64,000 nt of DNA, taken from Bordetella ansorpii (GTDB lineage: Bacteria > Pseudomonadota > Gammaproteobacteria > Burkholderiales > Burkholderiaceae_B). The notes under the pieces were generated by a model that did not search any database, was not told the origin of the DNA, and saw only the letters and a list, made by a program, of their open reading frames with translations. The translations under genes were made by a program, and so were the position numbers. Location: assembly GCF_900078705.1 (NCBI RefSeq), contig NZ_FKIF01000003.1:1-64000 (forward strand), written 5' to 3'. This document shows positions 36,004 to 44,623 of the stretch, in pieces; within the stretch, counting starts at the first letter, position 1, and every line of letters begins with the position of its first letter.

Positions 36004-36690
36004 TCAGGCCAGTTGCGCCCGCGCCGGACTCTCGATCAGGTTCTCGAACAGGTGATTGGCCGCGCGCTCGATGTGCGAGCGCATCAGCGACTCGGCCAGC
36101 GAGGCGTCGCGCGCCTTGATGGCGCGCAGGATCTGCCAGTGCTCGGCATAGGCGTCGTCCTTGCGTTCGAGCACGGTGCCGGAATGGCGGCGGTAGACGC
36201 GCAGCAGATGATAGAGATCGCCGCACAGCGTGTTGATGATGCGCTGGTTGCGGCTGGCGCGCACGATGCGTTCGTGGAAGTCGAAGATGCGTGGATGCGG
36301 GCTGGGATCGGCGCCGGGCAGGCGCGCCTGGCGGTCCTGCTCGAGCTCTGACAGCAGCACCGAGATTTCCTCGTCGCTCATGTAGCGCGCGGCCAGGCTG
36401 CAGGCCACGCCTTCCAGCGCCATGCGCATCTGGAACAGTTCCAGCGCGGACTCGGCCGACAGGGACACGACGCGGGCCTTCAGGTAGGGCTCGCGCGTGA
36501 TCAGCTGAATGCCCTGCAGGCGCCGCACGGCTTCGCGCACCGGACCGCGGCTGACGCCGAACTCCTGCGCCAGCGCGACCTCGTTGACCACGCTGCCGGG
36601 CAGCAGCCTGCCCTGATAGATGGCTTCGAGCAGGTGATCGAACACCTGGTTGGCCAAGGGGCCTTCGGAATCTTCCTTGCGGGTCGCCAC
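36004..36690 (-). CDS. GntR-family regulator, FadR/FCD subfamily
   Basis: 228 aa. The N-terminal winged HTH (residues 10-75) carries LLPGSVVNEVALAQEFGVSRGPVREAVRRL. The FCD effector domain follows, with metal/ligand positions in DFHERIVRASRN, EHWQILRAIKARD and MRSHIERAANHLF. FCD regulators sense small carboxylates and usually repress. It faces the catabolic operon from the right, and the 18-mer upstream of it is identical to one in front of the lyase gene. I therefore infer that it is the autoregulated local controller of 26014-35759. Confidence 0.92.
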   Translation of the reverse strand: MATRKEDSEGPLANQVFDHLLEAIYQGRLLPGSVVNEVALAQEFGVSRGPVREAVRRLQGIQLITREPYLKARVVSLSAESALELFQMRMALEGVACSLAARYMSDEEISVLLSELEQDRQARLPGADPSPHPRIFDFHERIVRASRNQRIINTLCGDLYHLLRVYRRHSGTVLERKDDAYAEHWQILRAIKARDASLAESLMRSHIERAANHLFENLIESPARAQLA

Positions 36691-36740
36691 GCGCCCTCCA
36701 TTGCAGCTTGGGATAGCGGCTAGGCTACCAATGCAGGCAA

Positions 36741-36758
36741 AAAAGTGTCAACTCTTTT
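36741..36758. promoter_or_regulatory. Operator-like site at the gntR promoter
   Basis: AAAAGTGTCAACTCTTTT, identical over 18 bp to 26998-27015. On the minus strand TTGACA, 18 bp, TAGCCT forms the matching promoter. A partial copy (GAAAGTGTCAACG) lies at 36813-36825. Confidence 0.75.
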
Positions 36759-36819
36759 TGCCTAAACCCCTGAAATTTAGAGGGTTTCAACGAAATTTTT
36801 TATCCACTTCCTGAAAGTG

Positions 36820-38208
36820 TCAACGTTCACCGGGCTCGGCCCGAGGCTCGTCCGACAACGCAGGCAACTCGCCCTCCGTCCCGGGATCGCCCAGCAGCCG
36901 GGCCGCCTCGGCCTCGGGCATTTCCTCCACGTCGCGCAGATTGCGCAGCATGGCGCGCGTGCGCACCTCGGTCTGTCCGATCTTGCTGCTGGCGCTGTCC
37001 AGCGTCTTGCGCACGCTGGCCAGCGAGGCGCCGAACTTGCCGAACTCGGTCTTCACCGCGCGCAGCACCTGCCACACCTCGGACGAGCGCTGCTCGATGG
37101 CCAGCGTGCGGAAACCCATCTGCAGGCTGTTCAGCATGGCCGCCAGATTGCCCGGTCCCGCCACGCTGATGCGCAGCGCCTGCAGGCGGTCATGCAGGCC
37201 CGGCAGGCGCAGCACTTCGGCATACAGACCCTCGGTGGGCAGGAACAGGATGGCGAAATCGGTGGTGTGCGGCGGCGCCACGTATTTCGAGGCGATCAGC
37301 CTGGCCTGCGTCTCGACGGCGCGGCCCAGCGCCTGCGCGGCCGCCCGCGCGCCATCCGGATCGGCGGCTTCCTGCGCCTCGATCAAGCGTTCGTACTCTT
37401 CCTTGGGGAACTTGGCGTCGATGGGCAGCCAGACCGGCGCGCTGTCCTGCACGCGGCCCGGCAAGCGGATGGCGAATTCGACGATGGCATCGCTGTCCGG
37501 CACGGGCTTGACGTTGCGGCCATATTGCTCGGGCGTCATCGCATCCTCGATCAGGCGGGCCAGTTGCACTTCGCCCCAGGTGCCGCGCGACTTCACGTTG
37601 GTCAGCACGCGCTTCAAGTCGCCCACGCCCGCAGCCAGCGTCTGCATTTCTCCCAGGCCCTTGTGCACGGCTTCCAGGCGCTCGGACACCAGGCGGAACG
37701 AGTCGCCCAGGCGCTGCTCCAGCGTGGCGTGCAATTGCTCGTCCACCGTGCGCCGCATGGCCTCCAGGCGCTGGCCGTTGTCGGCCTGCAGCGCCTGCAG
37801 GCGCTGATCCACCGTCAGCCGCACCTCGCCCATGCGGCGGTCGTTCAGCTCGACCAGGCCTTGCAGGCGCTCGCCGAACTGGCTGGCGAAACGCGCCAGC
37901 GATTCGCCATGCTCGGTGCGCGACGCGCTGGCATCGCGCGCCAGCGCGCCGCGCAGGTCTTCATGGCGCTGGGCCAGTTCGTCGCGCAGCGCGCGCACCG
38001 AATCCGACAGTTCATCGCGCAGGCCACGCTGGCTGTCGGCCAGGTCGGCGCGCATGATGCGCTCCAGGCGCGCCAGCAGTTCGGCCATCTCGTCGGCAAC
38101 GCCCGCGCCGCCGCGCGGCTGGCGCAGCAGCACGATCAGGCTGACCAGCAAGGCCGCGACCGCCGCGCCCGCGGCGGTCCACAGCAGAATCATCGAATCC
38201 AAGCGCAT
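36820..38208 (-). CDS. rmuC: DNA recombination protein RmuC
   Basis: 462 aa. One N-terminal membrane helix (ILLWTAAGAAVAALLVSLIVLL) leads into a long coiled coil (about residues 40-190, rich in heptads with Arg/Glu/Leu). The RmuC core follows: NVKSRGTWGEVQLARLIED, LPIDAKFPKEEYERL, TDFAILFLPTEGLYAEVL and GPGNLAAMLNSLQMGFRTL. RmuC limits inversions at short inverted repeats and is a predicted nuclease-like protein at the membrane. Its stop codon lies just beyond gntR's upstream region. Confidence 0.94.
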   Translation of the reverse strand: MRLDSMILLWTAAGAAVAALLVSLIVLLRQPRGGAGVADEMAELLARLERIMRADLADSQRGLRDELSDSVRALRDELAQRHEDLRGALARDASASRTEHGESLARFASQFGERLQGLVELNDRRMGEVRLTVDQRLQALQADNGQRLEAMRRTVDEQLHATLEQRLGDSFRLVSERLEAVHKGLGEMQTLAAGVGDLKRVLTNVKSRGTWGEVQLARLIEDAMTPEQYGRNVKPVPDSDAIVEFAIRLPGRVQDSAPVWLPIDAKFPKEEYERLIEAQEAADPDGARAAAQALGRAVETQARLIASKYVAPPHTTDFAILFLPTEGLYAEVLRLPGLHDRLQALRISVAGPGNLAAMLNSLQMGFRTLAIEQRSSEVWQVLRAVKTEFGKFGASLASVRKTLDSASSKIGQTEVRTRAMLRNLRDVEEMPEAEAARLLGDPGTEGELPALSDEPRAEPGER

Positions 38209-38355
38209 CTCCGCAAAACGCAGATTCTATAGGCGGCGGGACACCCGGGCCGAGCACCACGCGCGCGCCCATCACGCGCACGCTGCTCGGACAGCGTCCG
38301 AAAGGGGATTCAATGTCTTGCAACAACCCAGCTTAAATTGAAATGTCACGAAATA

Positions 38356-38373
38356 TTGTCAGTAATGTGTCAG
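38356..38373 (+). promoter_or_regulatory. Pho box upstream of the CpdB-like gene
   Basis: TTGTCAGTAATGTGTCAG has two TGTCA half-sites in direct repeat at 11-bp phasing, with a third TGTCA 13 bp before (38344-38348). It matches 13 of 18 consensus positions and lies about 57 bp before the ATG. Confidence 0.7.
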
Positions 38374-38429
38374 TCAACACCCGCCGAAATAATCGCTGCT
38401 CTTTCCCATAGTCCCACCGAGGAGCACCG

Positions 38430-40559
38430 ATGGCTTCCCCCGCGTCGACTTTCGACCCCCGCAAGATCCGCCCCCGCGCGCGGCACGCCGCGTTGGCCGT
38501 TGCCATGGCCTGCACGCTGGCCGCATGCGGCGGCCACGATGACGATGATGACGACACCTCGACGCCGCCCGTGGTGGAACAGAAGCCCGCCACCGCCGAA
38601 CTGGCGGTGCTGTCGACCTCCGACCTGCACTACAACGCGCGCAGCTACGACTACTTCAAGCTCGCCGAGGACAAGACCTACGGCTTCGAGCGCACCGCGA
38701 CGCTGATCCGCGACGCGCGCAAGGAATTCGCCAACACGCTGCTGGTCGACAACGGCGACACCATCCAGGGCACCGCGCTGGCAGACTACGAAGCCACGGT
38801 CGATCCGATCCCCTGCTCGCAGCAGTTGACGATGTACAAGGCCATGTCCGAACTGAACTTCGATGCGGGCACGGTGGGCAACCACGAATTCAACTATGGC
38901 CTGCCCTTCCTGAACCAGGTGCTGGGCGGCGGCATGGACGTCGACGGCGTGGACGGCAGCCTGAAGTGCGCGGGCCCCGGGTTCCCGGTCACCGTGGCCA
39001 ACGTGACGAGCGTCAAGAGCGGCCAGCCGCTGCTGCAACCGTACGTCATCCTGGACCGCGAGATCGACGCCACGCAGGAAGACGGCGCCAAGGTCAAGCT
39101 GCCGATCAAGGTCGGCATCGTGGGCGTCACCACGCCCGGCATCATGAACTGGGACAAGCGCTACCTGGACGGCAAGGTCGAGGTGCAGGACGGCGTCGCG
39201 TCGGCCGAGAAGTACGTGGCCGAAGCGCGCGCCAACGGCGCCGACCTGGTGTTCGTGCTGCTGCATGGCGGCATGGACGCCACCCAGAGCCCGATGATGG
39301 AGAATCCGGGCCGCTTCGTTGCCGAGGTCGAAGGCATCGACGGCTTGATCATGGGCCACCAGCACAATATCTTCCCGGACCGCGGCGCCAGCCCGTCGTA
39401 CCCGTCGGACGACGTGGTGGACAACACCGCCGGCACGGTCGCCGGCGTGCCGGCCGTCATGCCCAGCCAGTGGGGCAAGGCCATGGGCGTGATCGATTAC
39501 TCGCTGAAGTGGGACGGCAAGGCGTGGCAGGTCGACAAGGCCAGGACCGAAGTCGACGTGCGCACCACCCAGTACAAGGACGCCGGCGGCGCGACGCAGT
39601 ACGTCGCTTCGGACAGCGCCGTGGTCGAGGCCGTCGAGGCCCAGCACGAGGCCGCCATCACCTACGTGAAGGAACCCATCGGCCAGACCGACTTCCGCAT
39701 GAGCACGCTGTTCGCCGACGTGGGCGACCCGGGCGCGATCCAGTTGGTCAACCAGGCGCAGCAGGCCTATGTGAAGAACTACATCGACGCCAACCTGCCG
39801 GAATACAGCAGCATTCCGGTGCTGTCGATCAGTGCGCCGTTCAAGGCCGGCTTCAGCAGCGCCACCGACTACACCGACGTGGCGGCCGGCGACCTGGCCA
39901 TCTTCAACGCGGCCGACCTGTACCTGTATCCCAACACCGTGTACGCGGTGAAGGTGACGGGCGCGCAGCTGAAGCTGTGGCTGGAGAACGCGGCCAAGCG
40001 CTTCAACCGCATCGACCCGGCGGCCACCGCCGACCAGTGGCTGATCAAGGACACCAAGACCGGCAAGGTTCCCTCCGGCCAGTCGGCGTTCGCGGGCTAC
40101 AACTTCGACATGTTCACCACGCCCGACCTGCAATACGAGATCGACGTGACCGCGGCGGAGAACAGCCGCATCAAGAACCTGACGTACATGGGCAATCCGG
40201 TCGACGGCATGGACTTCATCGTCGCCACCAACAATTACCGCGCGGAAAGCAGCGCGCAGTACATCCTGGGCCCCGGCAACGCGTTCGACATCGTCTATGC
40301 CTCGCCGGACGCGAACCGCGACGTGGTGATCAACTACATCAAGGAAAATCCGACGGTCACGCGCGCCACCAACGGCTCGTCACGCAGCTGGCGCTTCACC
40401 CCGGTCACGACCGCGGGCCGCGTGCTGTTCAAGACGGGCCAGGACGCGCAATCCGTGGCGACGGCCGCCGGCCTGACCAACGTCAGCCTGACCGCCGACG
40501 CGGATGACCTGGGCGAAGGCCGCGCGGTCTACCAGATCGACCTGAACCCGGTGCCGTAA
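38430..40559 (+). CDS. CpdB/5'-nucleotidase-family metallophosphatase lipoprotein
   Basis: 709 aa. The lipobox TLAAC has Cys33, followed by an Asp-rich linker (HDDDDDD). The metallophosphatase domain carries STSDLHYN, DNGDTIQG, GNHEFNYG, LLHGGMD and GHQHN, that is, the D-x-H, GD, GNHE and H-x-H dimetal ligands. The C-terminal 5'-nucleotidase domain starts near residue 420 and includes NAADLYLYPNTVYAVKVTG. Relatives hydrolyse 2',3'-cyclic nucleotides and 3'-nucleotides outside the cytoplasm, scavenging phosphate and nucleosides. The Pho box upstream fits phosphate-starvation induction. Confidence 0.92.
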   Translation: MASPASTFDPRKIRPRARHAALAVAMACTLAACGGHDDDDDDTSTPPVVEQKPATAELAVLSTSDLHYNARSYDYFKLAEDKTYGFERTATLIRDARKEFANTLLVDNGDTIQGTALADYEATVDPIPCSQQLTMYKAMSELNFDAGTVGNHEFNYGLPFLNQVLGGGMDVDGVDGSLKCAGPGFPVTVANVTSVKSGQPLLQPYVILDREIDATQEDGAKVKLPIKVGIVGVTTPGIMNWDKRYLDGKVEVQDGVASAEKYVAEARANGADLVFVLLHGGMDATQSPMMENPGRFVAEVEGIDGLIMGHQHNIFPDRGASPSYPSDDVVDNTAGTVAGVPAVMPSQWGKAMGVIDYSLKWDGKAWQVDKARTEVDVRTTQYKDAGGATQYVASDSAVVEAVEAQHEAAITYVKEPIGQTDFRMSTLFADVGDPGAIQLVNQAQQAYVKNYIDANLPEYSSIPVLSISAPFKAGFSSATDYTDVAAGDLAIFNAADLYLYPNTVYAVKVTGAQLKLWLENAAKRFNRIDPAATADQWLIKDTKTGKVPSGQSAFAGYNFDMFTTPDLQYEIDVTAAENSRIKNLTYMGNPVDGMDFIVATNNYRAESSAQYILGPGNAFDIVYASPDANRDVVINYIKENPTVTRATNGSSRSWRFTPVTTAGRVLFKTGQDAQSVATAAGLTNVSLTADADDLGEGRAVYQIDLNPVP

Positions 40560-40597
40560 GCCGCCTTGCCGGTACCCTGACCCGGCAACGGCGCCAC

Positions 40598-40632
40598 TCG
40601 CCCCGGCAGGCACGCTGTGCCCGCCGGGGCGA
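40598..40632. terminator. Hairpin between converging genes
   Basis: TCGCCCCGGC (40598-40607) pairs perfectly with GCCGGGGCGA (40623-40632), with an inner GGCAC/GTGCC stem. It serves the ends of the CpdB-like gene and of mpg. Confidence 0.65.
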
Positions 40633-40646
40633 TTCACTTGGCGGCG

Positions 40647-41399
40647 CTAGACGATCACCGCCCCGCCACGATCCACCCACACATAATCCTGTCCCGCCCG
40701 CTGCCCCCGCCGCAGCGGATTGCGCGTGCAGAACGCCGCGTAGGCCGGGTCGACGTAGCGGTAGAACAGATGCTCGTCGCGGCCAGCGGGAATGCCCAGC
40801 CGCGGCGCGCAGGCCAGGCGCTCGGGCGAGGCGCCGACGTCCTGCACGAACAGCCGCTCAGGATCGAAACGTTGGGCGTCCCATTCAGGCACCTTCAACC
40901 CCAGCGACCGGCACAGCAGCGTCTGGCCCGCGCACAGCCTGGCGGGCGGCCGCGCGCCGCCACGCGCATCGGGATTGAGCTGCTGCATGCAAGCCAGGGC
41001 ATCGGGGCCGGACACGTCATCCACCCACGGATGGCCCGACTTGATCAGCACCGCATTGCCCGGCCCGGCCGCGCTGAAGTTCAGCGAGTCGCCGCCGCGC
41101 GCGTAATACATGTAGATCGTGCCGCCGTCCATGAACAGGGCGCGGCGCTTGTGGGTGTAGCCCAGCGAGGCGTGGCTGCCCTTTTCGGCCAGGTAATAGG
41201 CTTCGGTCTCGATGATACGTACCGACAGCCACAGGTCGCCCAGCCGGCGGCGGATGATCTTGCCGATGAGTTCGCGCGCCAGCAGGCAGGCGTCGCGATG
41301 GAAGAAGCTGTCGGGCAAGGCGGGATGGTGGCCGGTGAAGGCGGTATCGGCAGGCAAGGCCGCCCCCTGCCCCGCGCCCGCCGCCTGCTTGCCCGCCAT
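40647..41399 (-). CDS. DNA-3-methyladenine glycosylase (AAG/Mpg family)
   Basis: 250 aa. It excises alkylated purines in base-excision repair. AAG-family landmarks are LARELIGKIIRRRL, IIETEAYYLAEKGSHA with the catalytic Glu, HKRRALFMDGGTIYMYYARG with the intercalating Tyr region, and GAGQTLLCRSLGL-like sequence (CAGQTLLCRSLGL). An Ala/Gly-rich 20-residue lead precedes the core. It lies 21 bp downstream of the ArsC-like gene and may be read through from the pot operon. Confidence 0.93.
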   Translation of the reverse strand: MAGKQAAGAGQGAALPADTAFTGHHPALPDSFFHRDACLLARELIGKIIRRRLGDLWLSVRIIETEAYYLAEKGSHASLGYTHKRRALFMDGGTIYMYYARGGDSLNFSAAGPGNAVLIKSGHPWVDDVSGPDALACMQQLNPDARGGARPPARLCAGQTLLCRSLGLKVPEWDAQRFDPERLFVQDVGASPERLACAPRLGIPAGRDEHLFYRYVDPAYAAFCTRNPLRRGQRAGQDYVWVDRGGAVIV

Positions 41400-41420
41400 G
41401 CCGCCCAGCCCCGGCCGGCC

Positions 41421-41777
41421 TCAGGCGAAACGTTCGCCGTAGCGCTTTTCCGAAAAGCCCACCGTCACCTCGCCATCCGGCGTGACGGTGACGGGGCGGC
41501 GCACCAGCGCGGGATACCCGGCGATCAGCGCCGACCACTGGCGGTCGGTGGACGCGCCCTTTTGCTCGTCGGTCAGGCCCCGCCAGGTCATGGAAGCGCG
41601 GTTGACCAGTTTCTCCCAGCCGCCCACCTTGTCCGCCCATTCCTTCAGCGTGGCGGCCGGCACGGGGTGGTCACGGTAGTCGACGAAGGTGTGCGCGATG
41701 CCCTTGGCGTCGAGCCAGTCGCGCGCCTTGACGCAGGTGCTGCACTTGGCCAGGCCGTACAGGGTGGGTTGGGTCAT
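41421..41777 (-). CDS. ArsC/Spx-family reductase-like protein (YffB type)
   Basis: 118 aa. A thioredoxin-like fold with a CSTC motif (LAKCSTCVKARDWLDAKG), followed by FVDYRDHPVPAATLKEWADKVGGWEKLVNR and RRPVTVTPDGEVTVGFSEKRY. This is the YffB pattern of ArsC-like proteins, thought to be glutathione-dependent thiol reductases; the lone-Cys arsenate motif with three Arg is not seen. The start codon overlaps the potI stop (ATGA), so it is translationally coupled to the polyamine transporter operon. Confidence 0.85.
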   Translation of the reverse strand: MTQPTLYGLAKCSTCVKARDWLDAKGIAHTFVDYRDHPVPAATLKEWADKVGGWEKLVNRASMTWRGLTDEQKGASTDRQWSALIAGYPALVRRPVTVTPDGEVTVGFSEKRYGERFA

Positions 41778-42580
41778 TTGCGGGCCTCCTTGCGCCACTG
41801 CATGCGGTTGGCCACGATCACGCAGGTGCCGACGGCCAGGATGAACAGCGTGGCCAGAGCATTGACCTCGGGCTTGAGGCCCAGGCGCACGCGTGAGAAG
41901 ACTTCCATGGGCAAGGTGGTGGAACCCGGCCCGGACAGGAACGAGGCGATGACCACGTCGTCCAGCGACAGCGTGAACGCCAGCAGCCAACCCGACACCA
42001 CGGCCGGCGCGATCAGCGGCAGCGTGATGCTGAAGAACACGCGGGCCGGCGTGGCGCCCAGGTCGAGCGCGGCCTCTTCCAGCGAGCGGTCCAGGTCGCG
42101 CACGCGCGACTGGATGACCACCGACACGAAGGCCATGCACAGCGTGACGTGCCCGATCCAGATGGTGAACATGCCGTTCTCGGCCGGAAAGCCCAGCGCG
42201 CCGCGCAGTTCGACGAACATCAGCAGCAGCGAAATGCCCAGCACCACCTCGGGGATGACCAGCGGCGCGCTGAGCATGCCGACGTACAGCGTCAGGCCGC
42301 GGAAGCGCCGCATGCGCGCCAGCACGTAGCCCGCCCAGGTGCCCAGGACGGCCGCCGCGGTGGCGGTCAGCACCGCGATGCGGAACGACAGCCAGGCCGC
42401 CGACAGCAGCGCGTCGTCCTGCATCAGCTGGCCATACCAGCGCAACGAGAAGCCGCTCCAGGTGGTGACCATGGCCGAATCGTTGAACGAGAACACCATC
42501 AGGCTGAGGATGGGCACGTACAGGAAGGCATAGCCCAGCCCCAGCGCGACGCCGCGCGCGGTCTTGTTGGGCCCTTTCAT
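41774..42580 (-). CDS. potI: Putrescine ABC transporter permease PotI
   Basis: 268 aa with six hydrophobic segments. The EAA loop is EEAALDLGATPARVFFSITLPLIAPA. The conserved start is MKGPNKTARGVALGLGYAFLYVPILSLMVFSFND. It forms the inner-membrane channel with PotH. Its ATG overlaps the potH stop by four bases, and its own stop overlaps the ArsC-like start, typical of a tightly coupled operon. Confidence 0.94.
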   Translation of the reverse strand: MKGPNKTARGVALGLGYAFLYVPILSLMVFSFNDSAMVTTWSGFSLRWYGQLMQDDALLSAAWLSFRIAVLTATAAAVLGTWAGYVLARMRRFRGLTLYVGMLSAPLVIPEVVLGISLLLMFVELRGALGFPAENGMFTIWIGHVTLCMAFVSVVIQSRVRDLDRSLEEAALDLGATPARVFFSITLPLIAPAVVSGWLLAFTLSLDDVVIASFLSGPGSTTLPMEVFSRVRLGLKPEVNALATLFILAVGTCVIVANRMQWRKEARK

Positions 42581-43494
42581 CGGCGCCCCCCGGCCGGCGC
42601 CTGGGCCTGCATCTGGTTGTACTGGAACAGGGCCAGCGGCACCAGCAGCAGCAGCACCATCACGCAGGTGACGGCGCTGGCCATGGGCCAGTCGGCGTTG
42701 TTGAAGAACTCGTTCCACATGACGCGGCCCATCATCAGCGTGTTGGCGCCGCCCAGCATCTCGGGGATGACGTACTCGCCCACGCACGGGATGAACACCA
42801 GCATGGCGCCGGCGATGACGCCGGGCATGGACAGGGGTACCGTGATGCGGCAGAACGCCTGCCACGGACGCGCGCCCAGGTCGTAGGCCGCTTCCAGCAG
42901 GCGCAGGTCCATCTTCACCAGGTTGGCGTACAGCGGCAGGATGAAGAACGGCAGGTAGGCGTAGACCATGCCGATGTACACGGCGATGTCGGTGCGGTAG
43001 ATCTCGAGCGGCGAGGAAATCAGCCCCAGTGCCATCAACGTCTTGTTCAGCAGGCCGTCGTTGCGCAGGATGCCCACCCAGGCATACACGCGCAGCAGCA
43101 GCGACGTCCAGAACGGCAGGATCACGCCCAGCAGCAGGATGTTGCGCACCGCCGGCGACGAGCGCGCGATGTAGTACGCCATCGGATAGCCGATGAGAAT
43201 GCAGCACAGCGTGGTGATGGCCGCCATCTTCACCGAGTTCAGATAGGTCGCCAGGTACAGGCTGTCGGTGAACAGCAGGATGTAGCCGCGCAGGTTCAGG
43301 CTGAGCTGCAGCGCCTCGTCCTGGAACCGGGCCAGCGGCGTGTACGGCGGAATGCCGAACTCCAGCTCGGCGAAGCTGATCTTGAGCACCAGCAGGAACG
43401 GCACCAGCAGGAACAGCACCAGCCAGGCGTAAGGCGGAACGATCGCCAGCGCGCGTCCCGAGGGCGCCCAGCGGCGTAACGGCAAGCGGATCAT
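42577..43494 (-). CDS. potH: Putrescine ABC transporter permease PotH
   Basis: 305 aa with six segments. The EAA loop is EAAYDLGARPWQAFCRITVPLSMPG, which docks on PotG. LLFTDSLYLATYLNSVKMA and YPMAYYIARSSPAVRN are conserved PotH blocks. It overlaps potG and potI by four bases each (ATGA). Confidence 0.95.
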   Translation of the reverse strand: MIRLPLRRWAPSGRALAIVPPYAWLVLFLLVPFLLVLKISFAELEFGIPPYTPLARFQDEALQLSLNLRGYILLFTDSLYLATYLNSVKMAAITTLCCILIGYPMAYYIARSSPAVRNILLLGVILPFWTSLLLRVYAWVGILRNDGLLNKTLMALGLISSPLEIYRTDIAVYIGMVYAYLPFFILPLYANLVKMDLRLLEAAYDLGARPWQAFCRITVPLSMPGVIAGAMLVFIPCVGEYVIPEMLGGANTLMMGRVMWNEFFNNADWPMASAVTCVMVLLLLVPLALFQYNQMQAQAPAGGRR

Positions 43495-44618
43495 GACGCC
43501 AGCACCGTGGGGCTGTCGGCGTCCCAGCTGACGAAGACCTCTTCGTCCACGCCGGGGGCGTCGATGCGGGCCAGCACCATGCCGGGCACGCTGGTCTCGA
43601 TGGATTTGCCCGAGTCCAGGCGGATCTGGTAGAGCGCGTAGCCGCCCATCCAGGCCACGTGGCTGACCACGCCGCGCGCCCAGTTGTAGTCGCTTTGCGG
43701 CTGCTCGCGCCAGATGCGCAGGCGCTCGGGACGCAGCGAGACGTGCACTTCCATGCCCAGGGGCTCGCTGACGCCGTGGTTGACGTACAGCGGGCGGGCC
43801 AGGTCTTCGCACTCGATGGCCACGTGGTCGGGCTCGTCCACCACGATGGTGCCGGTGAACAGGTTGGTGCTGCCGATGAAGCCCGCCACGAAGCGCGAAT
43901 TCGGGAAGTTGTAGACGTCCTGCGGCGTGCCGCTCTGCACGATCTGGCCTTCGGTCATCACCGCCAGGCGATGGGCCATGGTCATGGCTTCTTCCTGGTC
44001 GTGGGTGACCATGATGCACGTCACGCCCACCTTCTCCAGGATCCTGACCAGCTCGATCTGGGTCTTCTGGCGGATCTGCTTGTCCAGCGCGGACATGGGC
44101 TCGTCCAGCAGCAGCAGCTTGGGCCGCTTGACCAGGCTGCGCGCCAGCGCCACGCGCTGCTGCTGGCCGCCCGACAACTGGTGCGGCTTGCGCCGCGAGT
44201 AGCCGGCCATCTGCACCAGGTCGAGCGCCTCGAACACGCGCTCGTGGATCTCGTTGGCGGCCACGCCCTCCTGCTTCAGGCCGAAGGCCACGTTGGCATC
44301 GACGGTCATGTGGGGAAACAGCGCGTACGACTGGAACATCATGTTGACCGGCCGGCGGTGCGGCGGCACGGCCGTGATGTCCTGGTCGTCCAGCACGATG
44401 CGGCCCGAGGTGGGCTCTTCGAAGCCCGCCAGCATGCGCAGCAGCGTGGACTTGCCGCAGCCCGAACTGCCCAGCAACGCGAAGATCTCGTTGCGGCGGA
44501 CCGTCAGGCTGGTGGATTGCACGGCGACCGTATCGCCGAATATCTTGACGACGTCGATCACCTGGACGAACGCGTCCGCGTCGCCGCCCTGGGGCGCCGA
44601 ATACCGGCTCTCGATCAT
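43491..44618 (-). CDS. potG: Putrescine ABC transporter ATPase PotG
   Basis: 375 aa. Walker A LLGSSGCGKSTLL, Q-loop FQSYALFPHMTV, signature LSGGQQQRVALARSL, Walker B LLLLDEPMSALD and H-loop VTHDQEEAM, followed by a C-terminal TOBE domain (about residues 300-370: VSLRPERLRIW). It energises import of putrescine. It lies 5 bp after potF. Confidence 0.96.
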   Translation of the reverse strand: MIESRYSAPQGGDADAFVQVIDVVKIFGDTVAVQSTSLTVRRNEIFALLGSSGCGKSTLLRMLAGFEEPTSGRIVLDDQDITAVPPHRRPVNMMFQSYALFPHMTVDANVAFGLKQEGVAANEIHERVFEALDLVQMAGYSRRKPHQLSGGQQQRVALARSLVKRPKLLLLDEPMSALDKQIRQKTQIELVRILEKVGVTCIMVTHDQEEAMTMAHRLAVMTEGQIVQSGTPQDVYNFPNSRFVAGFIGSTNLFTGTIVVDEPDHVAIECEDLARPLYVNHGVSEPLGMEVHVSLRPERLRIWREQPQSDYNWARGVVSHVAWMGGYALYQIRLDSGKSIETSVPGMVLARIDAPGVDEEVFVSWDADSPTVLAS

Positions 44619-44623
44619 GGCGC

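Noticed and set aside
36817-38232. 471-codon plus-strand open frame opposite rmuC
   Set aside because: Shadow of rmuC; Gln/His/Arg-rich with no domain.
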